Shown: positions 24,812-34,818 of the stretch, one piece after another
How positions within the stretch are numbered: the stretch's first letter is position 1
Layout: every line of letters begins with the position of its first letter
Origin: Deltaproteobacteria bacterium
GTDB lineage: Bacteria; Desulfobacterota; Desulfuromonadia; Desulfuromonadales; Geopsychrobacteraceae
Direction of reading: 5' to 3'
Assembly: GCA_024279255.1 (NCBI GenBank)
Contig: JAJRRT010000104.1
Location: 40,436-104,435, forward strand
DNA: 64,000 nt
Translations under genes and position numbers: made by a program
Notes under the pieces: generated by a model
The model's database searches: none
Seen by the model: only the letters and a program-made list of their open reading frames with translations
What the model was told of the DNA's origin: nothing

Positions 24812-26980
24812 CTAAATACGGATTCGATCGACACGATAGACACCACGGATTTTTTTTATTTCACGTATCACCCGGTTGAGATGATCAAGGTTAACCGCCT
24901 CGATTTCAAACAGGTTCATCCCGCCCTTATCTTCCGTCGAGTGAACGCTTGCACTTACGATATTGGCATCGGCAGAGGTAATCGCACCGGAGATCGCAAC
25001 CAACATCCCTTTCTGATTGTTACAGAATACGCGAATCTTAATCACCCGACTGGTCACTTTTTCAATATCCCATTCAACTTCAATCAAACGTTGTGGGTCG
25101 CTTGCCTGCGCCTGTGCGCAATCAAAGGCGTGCACCGACAGACCCTGTCCACGAGTAATGAAGCCTATAACCTTTTCACCGGGAAGAGGATTGCAACAGT
25201 TCGCAAAGCGAACCATGACATCATCAATACCGTCAATCCGAATCGCACTGGTCGAACGCTTACGTCCAGTGATTTTTCCTAAAACCTTGCTTAATGAACT
25301 GGATTTTACCGGCGGCGAAGAACTTATTTCGGACTTCGGCAAAACCTGAGAAACCAACTGCCCAGCAGTCAGCTTTCCATATCCAATCGCAGCCAGAACA
25401 TCCTCAAAGCTCTTAAATCCAAGATCATCAATACCCTGCCTGAATCCCTCAAGTTGCTGAGCACGTTTAAGACTATACTGAGACTTACGCAATTCTTTTT
25501 CAAAAAGTTCACGTCCGAGTTCCAAACTTTTTTCACGCTGCTCTTCTTTAACAAATTGGCGAATCTTGTTCCGAGCTTTAGAGGTTTTAGCAAAGTTGAG
25601 CCAATCCTTACTTGGCTGATGCGATGTTTGAGTCTGTATTTCGACTATATCGCCATTGTGCAGCTCTGTGCGTAGCGGACAATGTTTTCCGTTGATCCGT
25701 GCACCGACACACTGATTCCCAACGTCACTATGAATTGCGTATGCAAAATCTATCGGGGTAGCCCCCTTGGGCAGTTCCTTTACATCCCCACCCGGAGTGA
25801 ATATATAGACCTCCTCAGGGAAGAGATCGATCAGGCTAGCGTCAGAACTATCCTGAGAAAGGCTGACATCCTGTTGCCATTCGAGTAGATGGCGCAACCA
25901 ACTGAAACGCTGGTCGTCACGACCGGTCGCAGAGACCGCACCGCCCTCTTTGTACTTCCAGTGTGCAGCAACCCCATCCTCAGCAATACGGTGCATTTCA
26001 TGGGTACGAATCTGCACTTCCATTCGCTCACCAAAAGGACCAACCACTGTGGTATGTAGCGACTGATAAAGGTTCGATTTCGGCATCGCGATATAATCTT
26101 TAAAACGCCCGGGAATCGGTTTCCAGGTTGCATGGACAAGACCAAGAACGGCATAACACTCAGCAATCGACACAACGAGAATTCTAAAAGCAGTCAAATC
26201 GTAAATATCTTCAAGGCCGACACCAGAACGTTCCATCTTTCGATAAACTGAATAGAGGTGCTTGGAACGACCGGATACTTTTCCCTGAACTGCATTCCCC
26301 TTCAACAGTTCGCGAAGTTCCTCCTTTACGCGCGCAACGTAACGCTCGCGCTCATCTTTTTGGCTGAAGATACGGCTGGAAAGTTCTTCATATTTTTCTT
26401 TTTCAAGAGAACGTAATGATAAATCTTCGAGTTCCCCCTTGAGCCAACTGATCCCGAGACGATTAGCCAAAGGAGCGTAAATTTCTAGTGTTTCGCGCGA
26501 TATCTGCATCTGTTTTTCAGGAGCAAGAGATTGGAGCGTTCGCATCATACAGAGGCGATCTGCCAAATTTACCAAGACAACCCGCAGATCGCGCGCCATT
26601 GAGATAAACATTTTACGAAAGTTTTCGACTTGCTTCTGACTGCTGTTTCGATAAGGAATTTGGCTGATGCGGTGGCCGGTAGAGACAAGTTCGAAGATCG
26701 TATTGCCAAACTCAGCCTTCAATTCGGCAGAGGCAGTATCTGAAGCAGTGGGGATATCATGCAAAAAACCAAGAAGCAGAGTGGTTTCATCAACTTTGAG
26801 TTGAACAAGGATCTCTACAACATCGAGAAGATGATGCAGCTGTGGGATGCCAGGCTGATAGAACTGGTCTTTGTGGAGAGTGGCGCAGAAATCACAGGCC
26901 TTCCGCACCATCCCCTCATCGATATCAGGGTTGTACTCTCGGACCCGATGAAGAATGCTGTCCAAATTCAGTGTAGGCAT
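24812..26980 (-). CDS. rel: RelA/SpoT-family (p)ppGpp synthetase with degenerate hydrolase site
   Basis: A 722-residue long RSH protein with N-terminal HD, synthetase, TGS and C-terminal ACT domains. The synthetase looks intact: GRSKHLYSVYRKM near residue 234, IYDLTAFRILV, KDYIAMPKSNLYQSLHT and MEVQIRT. In the HD domain the metal His/HD residues are kept (LHH at 48-50, HD at 74-75, Asp 141), but the usual ED pair is T78-A79 and the Asn of DRxHNMRT is Met 145 with the preceding His as Cys. This predicts weak or absent ppGpp hydrolysis. TGS appears as VYIFTPGGDVKELPKGATPIDFAYAIH. ATG at 26980 chosen (MPTLNLDSIL). Confidence 0.92.
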   Translation of the reverse strand: MPTLNLDSILHRVREYNPDIDEGMVRKACDFCATLHKDQFYQPGIPQLHHLLDVVEILVQLKVDETTLLLGFLHDIPTASDTASAELKAEFGNTIFELVSTGHRISQIPYRNSSQKQVENFRKMFISMARDLRVVLVNLADRLCMMRTLQSLAPEKQMQISRETLEIYAPLANRLGISWLKGELEDLSLRSLEKEKYEELSSRIFSQKDERERYVARVKEELRELLKGNAVQGKVSGRSKHLYSVYRKMERSGVGLEDIYDLTAFRILVVSIAECYAVLGLVHATWKPIPGRFKDYIAMPKSNLYQSLHTTVVGPFGERMEVQIRTHEMHRIAEDGVAAHWKYKEGGAVSATGRDDQRFSWLRHLLEWQQDVSLSQDSSDASLIDLFPEEVYIFTPGGDVKELPKGATPIDFAYAIHSDVGNQCVGARINGKHCPLRTELHNGDIVEIQTQTSHQPSKDWLNFAKTSKARNKIRQFVKEEQREKSLELGRELFEKELRKSQYSLKRAQQLEGFRQGIDDLGFKSFEDVLAAIGYGKLTAGQLVSQVLPKSEISSSPPVKSSSLSKVLGKITGRKRSTSAIRIDGIDDVMVRFANCCNPLPGEKVIGFITRGQGLSVHAFDCAQAQASDPQRLIEVEWDIEKVTSRVIKIRVFCNNQKGMLVAISGAITSADANIVSASVHSTEDKGGMNLFEIEAVNLDHLNRVIREIKKIRGVYRVDRIRI

Positions 26981-27053
26981 ATAACTTCGCCAATAGAAAA
27001 CGGGCACAAAAAAGCCGGAAACCGTTGGAAACTGTCTCCGGCTGATTCAAAAA

Positions 27054-27260
27054 TTAACTGCGACGCTGCGGTATTTCGTAATTTATGACCTCTGCAGCAA
27101 TCTCGCGCAGGGCAAGGACAACTTTCTTGTTGCTCGATTTATTTTCGATCAGCGGCTCAGCCCCTTTATAAAGCTGTTTGGCGCGCTTCGAAGCGACCAT
27201 AGCGAGCTGAAAACGATTGGGAATAATATCCAGGCAATCTTCGACGGTTACACGGGCCAT
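27054..27260 (-). CDS. rpoZ: RNA polymerase omega subunit
   Basis: Small core subunit that aids beta' folding and forms part of a ppGpp-binding site in proteobacteria. The 68-residue product [19 protein letters not shown] followed by VASKRAKQL matches the family. It sits 5 bases after gmk and 73 bases before rel, the standard order. Confidence 0.95.
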   Translation of the reverse strand: MARVTVEDCLDIIPNRFQLAMVASKRAKQLYKGAEPLIENKSSNKKVVLALREIAAEVINYEIPQRRS

Positions 27261-27264
27261 ATTT

Positions 27265-27891
27265 CTAGTTCTCCTTAATTATTGAAAATTGTTGCTTGAG
27301 AAAATCAGTCAGCAACCCCGTACGGCAACGCTCAGCTTCAATAATTGAAGAAAAGCGTTGTCCTGCTTGCTCAAGGTTGTCATTCAATACAATGTAATCA
27401 TACCAGTGCGCCTGAGAAATTTCATCTTTGGCATTGAGCATGCGTCGAGAAATAATCTCGTCGCTATCAGTTTCACGACCACGAAGACGACGCTCAAGCT
27501 CTAAAAAATCAGGAGGAAGCACGAAAATAAACACCGCATCCTTAATTGAATTACGGATCTGTCGCGCCCCCTGGCAGTCGATCTCCAGGAGTAGGTCTGA
27601 GCCACTAGCAGCAGCGTGTTTCAAGGTCGTGAGAGCCGTGCCATAAAAATTGCCATGGACCTCGGCCCATTCTACAAAATCATCAGCGGCAACCATGGCA
27701 TCGAAACATTTCTGATCAATAAAATGGTAATCAACACCATCCTGCTCACCCGCCCTGATCGGCCGTGTGGTGAACGAAACAGAATGCCGTAAATCTGGAA
27801 ATTTGTCAAACATTGCGCGGCAAAGTGTTGTTTTACCGGCACCAGAGGGTGCAGAGACAACAAACAGAATACCAGGTCGCAGACTACTCAA
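27265..27891 (-). CDS. gmk: Guanylate kinase
   Basis: Phosphorylates GMP to GDP. P-loop [12 protein letters not shown] is followed by [21 protein letters not shown] (GMP-binding) and [13 protein letters not shown] chose a TTG at 27891, which overlaps the yicC stop and gives a normal length of 208 residues; the frame is open further upstream to 27945. It is co-transcribed with yicC and rpoZ. Confidence 0.95.
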   Translation of the reverse strand: MSSLRPGILFVVSAPSGAGKTTLCRAMFDKFPDLRHSVSFTTRPIRAGEQDGVDYHFIDQKCFDAMVAADDFVEWAEVHGNFYGTALTTLKHAAASGSDLLLEIDCQGARQIRNSIKDAVFIFVLPPDFLELERRLRGRETDSDEIISRRMLNAKDEISQAHWYDYIVLNDNLEQAGQRFSSIIEAERCRTGLLTDFLKQQFSIIKEN

Positions 27892-28759
27892 TGTTCTGCA
27901 CCTGTTCGCGAATCTTTTCAAGTTCGGCTTTGATTGCAACCACATTACGTGTCAACTCTGCATCGTTTGACTTAGAACCCATCGTATTCGTTTCTCGATT
28001 TAGTTCCTGAATCAAAAAATCCATCTGCCGCCCGACCGGTTCTTTACTGCTGAAGAGCAGATCAAGTTGTTGCAAATGACTCTGAAACCGTGAAAGTTCC
28101 TCGCTGATATCACAACGGTCAGCAAAGAGCGCTAGTTCCTGTGCCATACGCTGTTCATCAACAGCATCTTCGGCTAAACGTTGTAAACGATCTTTTAACT
28201 TCTGTTGCCACTCAAGCGGCACTTGCGGTGAACGGACAGCAATGTCATCAAGGGATTTTGCCACCAAATCAAGTCGGCTAACAATATCCAAACGGGTCGC
28301 CTCACCCTCAGCATCGCGCATCTTCAGCATGCCACCCAGCGCCTCTGCAACTGCCTGCTGCAATGACACACGAAGATCATCTTCATCAACATCATTCTCT
28401 TTAAAGATCAGCACATTTTTTTGCGCCATCAATAATTCAAGAGAGAGATCTCCATTCAGACCAAACTGACGCTGCATCTGGGTGAAAAGATCTACATAAG
28501 CCTGAGCAACAGTCGTATTTACAACTGGCACCGCGACAACCTCCTCAGAAGTCTCCTGATTGATGAAAACATCAATCTTGCCGCGTTTAAGTACAGTGGC
28601 GACCTGTTTTTTCACCTCAGCCTCAAAGGGCAACAACAGTCGCGGAGCTTTGATATTGATATCAGCGTAGCGGTGATTAACTGCGCGAACCTCCACCGAA
28701 AAAACTAACCCGTTTGCCTTGCCATGTCCGCGACCATAACCTGTCATGCTGCGTATCAT
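27884..28759 (-). CDS. yicC: YicC family endoribonuclease
   Basis: YicC/YloC-type RNase, 291 residues. The N terminus MIRSMTGYGRG and VRAVNHRYADINIKAPR are diagnostic, as are RGKIDVFINQE and the C-terminal EPVGRQMDFLIQELNRETNTMGSK in two segments. It opens the gmk-rpoZ-rel-ridA operon, as in many bacteria. The gap upstream (28760-28872) holds a terminator for the polysaccharide locus and presumably this operon's promoter, though I saw no convincing -35/-10 pair. Confidence 0.93.
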   Translation of the reverse strand: MIRSMTGYGRGHGKANGLVFSVEVRAVNHRYADINIKAPRLLLPFEAEVKKQVATVLKRGKIDVFINQETSEEVVAVPVVNTTVAQAYVDLFTQMQRQFGLNGDLSLELLMAQKNVLIFKENDVDEDDLRVSLQQAVAEALGGMLKMRDAEGEATRLDIVSRLDLVAKSLDDIAVRSPQVPLEWQQKLKDRLQRLAEDAVDEQRMAQELALFADRCDISEELSRFQSHLQQLDLLFSSKEPVGRQMDFLIQELNRETNTMGSKSNDAELTRNVVAIKAELEKIREQVQNIE

Positions 28760-28819
28760 AAAAGCCTCTTATTCCGCCTGCCATTATCCCCATCACGGTG
28801 CGTATTAAAACGTAAAAGA

Positions 28820-28844
28820 CCGCCAAAGTCTATGACAAAGGCGG
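28820..28844 (-). terminator. Probable terminator after the capD-like gene
   Basis: On the minus strand CCGCC and GGCGG enclose a 3x3 T internal loop and a GTC/GAC inner stem, followed by TCTTTTACGTTTT. It lies 29 bases past the dehydratase stop and marks the end of the polysaccharide locus. Confidence 0.5.
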
Positions 28845-28872
28845 AACTTAAAACCCAGAACAAGCGGACTGA

Positions 28873-30777
28873 TTACATTACACTTGAAGTCGCTATAAAT
28901 GGAATCACCTTCGCACTGAGAGGCTGATTGACAGATGAGAAATTAAATTCAGGAACTATCTGCTGCAACCCCAGATAAATATTTTCTTTGTCAATTTTTG
29001 TGGCCGCAACGACAAGCCCTTCAATCTGCCACTTGAGAACTTCTGGTTCGCGAAATGCGGCAGAAGCAACACAGATTTTTTCATGATGGGTCGGCAGAGC
29101 ACCCTCCTCGTCCAACAACAACTCCTCATAAAGCTTTTCCCCGGGCCGAAGCCCAGTAAATACAATCTCAATATCCTCATAGGGTCTCAAGCCGGAAAGA
29201 CGAATCAAATCCTCGGCCAATTTTACAATCCGGACCGGCTCACCCATGTCGAACAGATATATTTCTCCCCCCTGCCCCATACTCCCCGCCTGAAGGACTA
29301 ATTGAGTCGCCTCGGGGATGGTCATGAAAAAACGAGTGACCTCGGAATGGGTCACAGTTACCGGCCCACCACTTACAATTTGTTCTTTGAAGGTTGGTAT
29401 GACGCTACCATTACTGCCAAGAACATTACCAAAACGAGTTGTAACGAATCTCGTCTTACTCTTGCGATCAAGAGATTGCACATAAAGTTCGGCCACCCGT
29501 TTAGTCGCCCCCATGACATTGGTTGGCCGCACCGCTTTATCAGTCGAAATCATGACAAACGTCTCTACACCTACGGCATGAGCGGCATCAGCAACCAGAC
29601 GGGTTCCTTGTACGTTGTTATTCACTGCCTCTGCCGGATTCGCTTCCATCATCGGGACGTGCTTGTAGGCGGCAGCATGAAATACAACTTGAGGCATCTG
29701 CGCATCAAAAATACCATTGACCCGGGAACGGTTACGAACATCACCGATAATCGGTACCAGATGGATATTAGGAAACTTGCTCGCCAGCTCCAGCTCGATA
29801 TGGAATAGTGGAGTCTCGGCATTATCGAAAAGGATCAATTTATCAGGGCCGTAACTTGCAACCTGACGACATATCTCACTACCGATACTACCCCCGGCAC
29901 CAGTTACAAGAACTCGCTTACCCTGAAGATAGCTATTTATCTGCGCCTTATCCAAGACAATCGGATCCCTGCCTAAAAGATCCTCAAGGTCAACCTCACG
30001 CAGCTGCTGAACTGAAACCCGCCCATCAATGAGTTCCCCGACCCCAGGCAATATCTTAAATTTCACTTCTGCCAGGCGGCAACGATCGACAATGGCACGA
30101 ATCTGTGGCCCAGATGCAGAAGAGATAGCAATAATGATTTCATTGACATCATGTTCAAGTACAAGTTTTTCAAGATCTGTTTGTCGGCCGAGAACTTTGA
30201 ACCCTTGAAAAGTTCCTTTGCGCTTCAACGGATCATCATCCACAAAACCAACAATCTGGATATCCAACGATTTGTTAGATCGAACTTCACGGGCAATCGC
30301 CTGGCCAGCATCACCAGCGCCGACGACCAGTACCCGCACCGCACCGGCCCTGACACCACTTACCATGGGCAAGAAGCTTTCACGGACCGCGCGAGTTGTA
30401 AATCGTACCCCCCCCATGAGCATCAAGCAAAAGACACCATCCAGCAACAGCACTGAGCGGGGTATTTGCTCCAAACGATGAACAAAAACTACATAACCAA
30501 TAAAAATCAGCGAGGCGAGCAGGTTCCCATTGATAATTTGTGTCAGATCAGGCATTGACACGTAACGCCACCAGCCCTTAAAAAGTCCGATCCGCCAGAA
30601 AACCAGCAACTTTATCCCCAGCAAGACAGGCAACAAGACAAAAATTCTCGGCCAGTACTCTTGGGGAATAGACAGATCAAATCGCACCAGAAATGCCAAA
30701 AGAAAAGACCCAATAATTATCAATGTCTTATTTAAAACAATAATTAATAAACGATTATTGTATATAAAAGACTTCAT
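28873..30777 (-). CDS. Membrane-bound UDP-sugar 4,6-dehydratase (WbpM/PglF/CapD family)
   Basis: A 634-residue inner-membrane enzyme. Four hydrophobic helices at residues 8-120 are followed by a CoA-binding-like Rossmann domain (VLVVGAGDAGQAIAREV) and the dehydratase domain (VLVTGAGGSIGSEICRQV near 288). The active site has STDKAVRPTNVMGATKR, where Met replaces the usual SDR Tyr, the hallmark of UDP-GlcNAc C6 dehydratases. Likely product UDP-4-keto-6-deoxy-GlcNAc. With the next two genes it fits a UDP-QuiNAc initiation module. ATG at 30777 is six bases after GGGGG. Confidence 0.9.
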   Translation of the reverse strand: MKSFIYNNRLLIIVLNKTLIIIGSFLLAFLVRFDLSIPQEYWPRIFVLLPVLLGIKLLVFWRIGLFKGWWRYVSMPDLTQIINGNLLASLIFIGYVVFVHRLEQIPRSVLLLDGVFCLMLMGGVRFTTRAVRESFLPMVSGVRAGAVRVLVVGAGDAGQAIAREVRSNKSLDIQIVGFVDDDPLKRKGTFQGFKVLGRQTDLEKLVLEHDVNEIIIAISSASGPQIRAIVDRCRLAEVKFKILPGVGELIDGRVSVQQLREVDLEDLLGRDPIVLDKAQINSYLQGKRVLVTGAGGSIGSEICRQVASYGPDKLILFDNAETPLFHIELELASKFPNIHLVPIIGDVRNRSRVNGIFDAQMPQVVFHAAAYKHVPMMEANPAEAVNNNVQGTRLVADAAHAVGVETFVMISTDKAVRPTNVMGATKRVAELYVQSLDRKSKTRFVTTRFGNVLGSNGSVIPTFKEQIVSGGPVTVTHSEVTRFFMTIPEATQLVLQAGSMGQGGEIYLFDMGEPVRIVKLAEDLIRLSGLRPYEDIEIVFTGLRPGEKLYEELLLDEEGALPTHHEKICVASAAFREPEVLKWQIEGLVVAATKIDKENIYLGLQQIVPEFNFSSVNQPLSAKVIPFIATSSVM

Positions 30778-30880
30778 AAACATCCCCCAGTGTCATCATA
30801 CATTCTCTTCAGTTCATGAATCAGTAAAATTGGTCACTGCAACTACGTAAATTATAATTATATATTGGCCATCACTTTTA

Positions 30881-31462
30881 TCAATGAGTCACGTCTTCTT
30901 TTTTTAATACTTTCAGAGCAGTAAGCCAAAGAATTTCAATATCAAACCAGAAGGACTGTCGATGCATATATTCTACATCCAATTCAACTTTATGCGGGAT
31001 TGGTAACTCATCGCGACCATTTATTTGTGCCCAACCAGTGAGCCCTGGGACCAAACGCTGCACACCCTGTTCGGTTCTCAATGCAATCAGGTCATCCTGA
31101 TTAAACAGTGCCGGTCTGGGTCCGACTAGGCTCATGTCACCTTTAAGGATACTTAACAACTGAGGCAATTCATCGAGACTGCTTTTGCGCAGAAAGTCCC
31201 CAATAGGCGTTAAAACACTCTTCGGGTCCTGCAACAAATGTGTCGCCACAGCGGGCGTATCGATAAGCATGCTACGAAATTTGGGCATTTTGAAGATAGC
31301 GTTGTTGCGCCCAACCCGGTCAGACCAGTAAAAAGCTGGACCGCGAGACGTTAGCTTTACCAGAACCGACACAACCAGTATGGGAATAGCAAGAATACAC
31401 AGCGCAAAAAGGGCAACAATAACATCAAACAAACGTTTCACAACCATTCCAAAACCCTTCAT
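30881..31462 (-). CDS. PglC-type small phosphoglycosyl transferase (initiating sugar transferase)
   Basis: Transfers a sugar-1-phosphate from a UDP-sugar to undecaprenyl phosphate, starting the glycan unit. The 193-residue protein has one re-entrant membrane helix (residues 9-34), KMPKFRSM, SSLDELPQLLSILKGDMSLVGPRPA with the catalytic DE, and the C-terminal PGLTGWAQINGR. It is the short monotopic PglC form without the WbaP membrane domain. It lies between the dehydratase and epimerase genes, supporting a UDP-QuiNAc or UDP-Bac-like substrate. Confidence 0.9.
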   Translation of the reverse strand: MKGFGMVVKRLFDVIVALFALCILAIPILVVSVLVKLTSRGPAFYWSDRVGRNNAIFKMPKFRSMLIDTPAVATHLLQDPKSVLTPIGDFLRKSSLDELPQLLSILKGDMSLVGPRPALFNQDDLIALRTEQGVQRLVPGLTGWAQINGRDELPIPHKVELDVEYMHRQSFWFDIEILWLTALKVLKKEDVTH

Positions 31463-31477
31463 AGATCATTCGTTCCA

Positions 31478-32434
31478 CTACTCAAGTGCTTTAGAGCCCT
31501 CCACCGTGCGGCGTAAGCCGTCATCTACACATATCGGCGGGGTCCAGCCAAGAACATCTCGGGTTTTGGAAATATCAATCTGCAACGAACTACACAACCG
31601 TTGAGCGAGGTCTCTCTTCCCGATCAATGCCGCTCCCAATACAAGGAGTTTGGCCGGGACAGGAAACAATCGTGCCGGTCGCCCTAAGGCTTTTGCCAAC
31701 CGTTGTAACAATTCAGTAGTGGAAAGATCCTCGCCATCACCGGCCAGAAAGATTTGGTTGGCAGCGGCGGGATGATCAATGCATGTCACAATCAGATCGA
31801 CTAGGTTATCCAATGACACTAGGCTACGTTTATTATGGATAGCACCCAAGGGCAACGGGATACCCTTATCGAGCCAGCACATCATCGATTGAAAGTTGGC
31901 TTTAACACCGGGACCATAAACCAGAGGCGGCCGTATAATCACTACCTCCATACCAGTTTCCCTAGCAAACTGTCGTAACCCTTGTTCGGCTTCCATCTTG
32001 GAGACCCCGTAGGGGTCAACTGGCACCGGCGGGTCATCGCCCCGGAAAGCCCCCCCCAAGAGCGTCCCCTCGCCATTGACCTTGATTGAACTGATAAAGA
32101 TAAAACGTTTCACTCCGGCTTCAGCTGCCTGACGAGCCAGATTTAGCGTGCCTGCAACATTTACCCGCCGAAATTCGCCCAGAGGGTCAGTGGCGACGTC
32201 TTGCATTACGTGAACACGGGCGGCAGCGTGAACCACAGCATCAACGTTTCGCAACGCAGTGCACCAGTCCGTATCCGAAGCCAAATCAGCAACCTGCGCT
32301 ACATCAACGGCAGAAGAAAAAGTATGATTTTCACAACGTACAGCCGCTCGCGGCGTGAAATCGGATTGAACAACCAATCCATCAACCACTGCCGAGCCAA
32401 TAAAGCCGGATGCGCCGGTAACAAGTACAATCAC
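31478..32434 (-). CDS. NAD-dependent epimerase/4-ketoreductase, WbpV/WreQ-like
   Basis: Extended SDR enzyme, 318 residues, with LVTGASGFIGSAVV at the N terminus, VVHAAARVHVM, and the catalytic SS(x)...YGVSKMEAE motif. Similar proteins reduce UDP-4-keto-6-deoxy-GlcNAc to UDP-QuiNAc, or act as UDP-GlcNAc 4-epimerases. Adjacent 4,6-dehydratase and PglC-type transferase favour the reductase reading. GTG at 32434 overlaps the upstream glycosyltransferase stop (GTGA). Confidence 0.8.
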   Translation of the reverse strand: MIVLVTGASGFIGSAVVDGLVVQSDFTPRAAVRCENHTFSSAVDVAQVADLASDTDWCTALRNVDAVVHAAARVHVMQDVATDPLGEFRRVNVAGTLNLARQAAEAGVKRFIFISSIKVNGEGTLLGGAFRGDDPPVPVDPYGVSKMEAEQGLRQFARETGMEVVIIRPPLVYGPGVKANFQSMMCWLDKGIPLPLGAIHNKRSLVSLDNLVDLIVTCIDHPAAANQIFLAGDGEDLSTTELLQRLAKALGRPARLFPVPAKLLVLGAALIGKRDLAQRLCSSLQIDISKTRDVLGWTPPICVDDGLRRTVEGSKALE

Positions 32435-33564
32435 GCACAACCATCCAGTTCTTTGTAAATAGTCAAATGTGCATTAACAATTTTCTCTATGGCAAACTCA
32501 CGCTCAGCCAAGGCCCGGCCTGCACGCCCCATGCTATATTGCAACTTAGGATTGTCAACCAATTGCTGTATCGCATCTGCCAAGGCCGTCGAATCCTTAA
32601 CCGGAACGAGCAAGCCAGACTTCCCCGGCTCAATTGCATCCCGGCAACCGGGATGGTCTGTCGTAACAACAGCACGCCCACATGCAGCCGCTTCAACTAA
32701 CGTCTTGGGCAATCCTTCTCCATAATATGACGGCAACACAACAACATTCGCCTTGGAAAACAGATCCGGAATATCATTACGATAACCTAAACGTTCAACA
32801 CAGCCGTACCTATCCCAAGCGCATAAGTCATCCAAAGTGACCGTTGCAGGATTCCCATGGTCAGGCTCTCCAATCAAACAAAATCTAACAGCGACACTGC
32901 GCTGATTCAACAATTGGGCAGCTTCAATAAATTCATAAACACCTTTATCGCGCAGTAAACGAGCGGCCATCACCACAAGGGGTATACCTTGAGGTAGAGG
33001 TTTGACCATATAATTTACTAAATCGACTCCCGATCCCGGGATCATGGCTACCCTAGCCAAAGACAAACCCGCAGTTTGCACAAGAGTTTCACAATCGTTC
33101 GGATTTTGACAGATCACCTTCAGGTTGCGCTTACCCAATGCCAAACGATACAAACTAACGACTAATGTGCGAACAACTGACGCCTTCAACCCTCTGGCTA
33201 AAAAAACAAAACCCAACCCAGAAATTGCAGACACAACACTAGGCACACCTGCCAAGCGCGCGCAGATACCGCCAAAAATAACTGGTTTAATCGTGACTAA
33301 ATGTAAAATATGTGGCCTAACTTTCCTGATCACCCGAAGAAAAGTTAAAAAGGTCTTCAATTCACTAAAAAAGCCGATACTACTTCTTCCAATAGGTAAC
33401 GGGTGAACGATCAAGCCGTGCGAACGAAGCACATCATATTTATCCGTAATACTTGTTGCAATATGCACTTCATAGCCTTCATTCAAGGCTTTAATTGCAA
33501 TTGGCAATCGATGAGATAAAAAAAACCAATCGATATTAACAATAAACAACAATCGTCTCTTCAT
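32431..33564 (-). CDS. Glycosyltransferase family 4
   Basis: GT-B glycosyltransferase, 377 residues. N-terminal FIVNIDWFFLSHRLPIAI, a C-terminal donor-binding segment GEGLPKTLVEAAACGRAVVTTDHPGC with the conserved E(x7)E, and VVMAARLLRDKGVYEF. It is soluble, probably membrane-associated on the cytoplasmic face. Sugar specificity unknown; in this operon it likely adds an O-unit sugar after initiation. Confidence 0.85.
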   Translation of the reverse strand: MKRRLLFIVNIDWFFLSHRLPIAIKALNEGYEVHIATSITDKYDVLRSHGLIVHPLPIGRSSIGFFSELKTFLTFLRVIRKVRPHILHLVTIKPVIFGGICARLAGVPSVVSAISGLGFVFLARGLKASVVRTLVVSLYRLALGKRNLKVICQNPNDCETLVQTAGLSLARVAMIPGSGVDLVNYMVKPLPQGIPLVVMAARLLRDKGVYEFIEAAQLLNQRSVAVRFCLIGEPDHGNPATVTLDDLCAWDRYGCVERLGYRNDIPDLFSKANVVVLPSYYGEGLPKTLVEAAACGRAVVTTDHPGCRDAIEPGKSGLLVPVKDSTALADAIQQLVDNPKLQYSMGRAGRALAEREFAIEKIVNAHLTIYKELDGCA

Positions 33565-33708
33565 GTTTTGTAGACTTGCCTCAGATGGTAATGATAAATC
33601 GCAACAAGCAACCTGCCCCTTCGAAAACGAGAGCAGTATAAAGATTCACAGCATTAGCTACATCGACACTTGGATTCTGCACAAATATGCAAATAACCGG
33701 GGCGCAGA

Positions 33709-34665
33709 CTACCCCCCGGTTGCCCCCTGATAGTAACTAATCATATCTTTAGGTTTTAAGGGTTGATGGCTTTTTTCACCATAAAAATAAAATGAAGAGG
33801 CACTATCAATTACATAACGAGAAGGGATTATTTTTTCGATTAATCTAAAAAAAGAACAAGCTAGCTTAACGGCTTGGCCCAAAGTACGCGATCTAAATAC
33901 ACCACGAACATTATGTTCCAGTGTCCATAGTAATTGCACTCCTGCCCCCATAGCTACGCCCGATTTAATCTCATGAAATTCACGAAAAAGCCACCGATGA
34001 CCGCTGTGCGTAAAACGTACAAAATCGTAAGGTCCCTCATGTACCTGCTGCATAAAGGGAGTTTCAGAATAGATCAGGCCATCAGTTGATAGCACCCGAC
34101 TTATCTCGCTCACCACCATCCAAGGATCCAAAACATGCTCTAAAACATACTGAACCCAAACACCATCTACAGATCCTGACTCTAGAGGAATCCGATGGGC
34201 ATCTGCAATGAAATGAGTCAACGGTGATGCATAGATATCAAAACCAATAACTTGAATATCCGGGTCATCATAAAAAACATCAGTGCCGATTCCTTTTTCA
34301 CCAGCGCCAATAATTAACAGTTTGGGTTTCTCAGCTTTACGCTTTAGCTTTTCAGCAAAATCACTGGCAGTACTAGCTGCGAGTCTATTCGCATCAGGGT
34401 GCAGCAAATGGCCCTTTATCCAACTTCTCAGTCGACTTTGCCTGCGTTGTATTACAGAAACTCCATCCCGAATGAGCATATCTTTTTCACTGAGAACAGA
34501 TTCATCAAAATCAATCAAAGCAGGTGATTGCCCAACGGTAATATAACGGATCTCACTTGGTTCCCCATCAGAAAGAGAAACAAAGGAGTCACCATCTTGC
34601 ACGAGAGACTTTCCGGTCCGTGGGCATATTAATATTCTCTTTACTTCATCAAAATTAGCTAGCAT
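33709..34665 (-). CDS. SAM-dependent methyltransferase
   Basis: A 318-residue class I methyltransferase. The SAM motif is LLIIGAGEKGIG near residue 110, followed by VIGFDIY, and motif VDGVWVQYVLEHVLDPW. An N-terminal Trm112-like segment (ILICPRTGKSLV) has only one Cys. The ATG at 34665 is six bases from AGGA. It probably methylates an O-antigen sugar or an end-cap residue. Confidence 0.75.
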   Translation of the reverse strand: MLANFDEVKRILICPRTGKSLVQDGDSFVSLSDGEPSEIRYITVGQSPALIDFDESVLSEKDMLIRDGVSVIQRRQSRLRSWIKGHLLHPDANRLAASTASDFAEKLKRKAEKPKLLIIGAGEKGIGTDVFYDDPDIQVIGFDIYASPLTHFIADAHRIPLESGSVDGVWVQYVLEHVLDPWMVVSEISRVLSTDGLIYSETPFMQQVHEGPYDFVRFTHSGHRWLFREFHEIKSGVAMGAGVQLLWTLEHNVRGVFRSRTLGQAVKLACSFFRLIEKIIPSRYVIDSASSFYFYGEKSHQPLKPKDMISYYQGATGG

Positions 34666-34818
34666 GATCAGTCCTAATTCAAAATTCAATTCAAACTAAA
34701 GAGAGCAAATAACAAAAATATTTCCTAAGAAGACTATCGTTACACTATTTAACGGTTCATAACATTGTCATAATTATTCAAAGAGTACACACTAACAAAA
34801 CAGTCATGACAAATCCTG

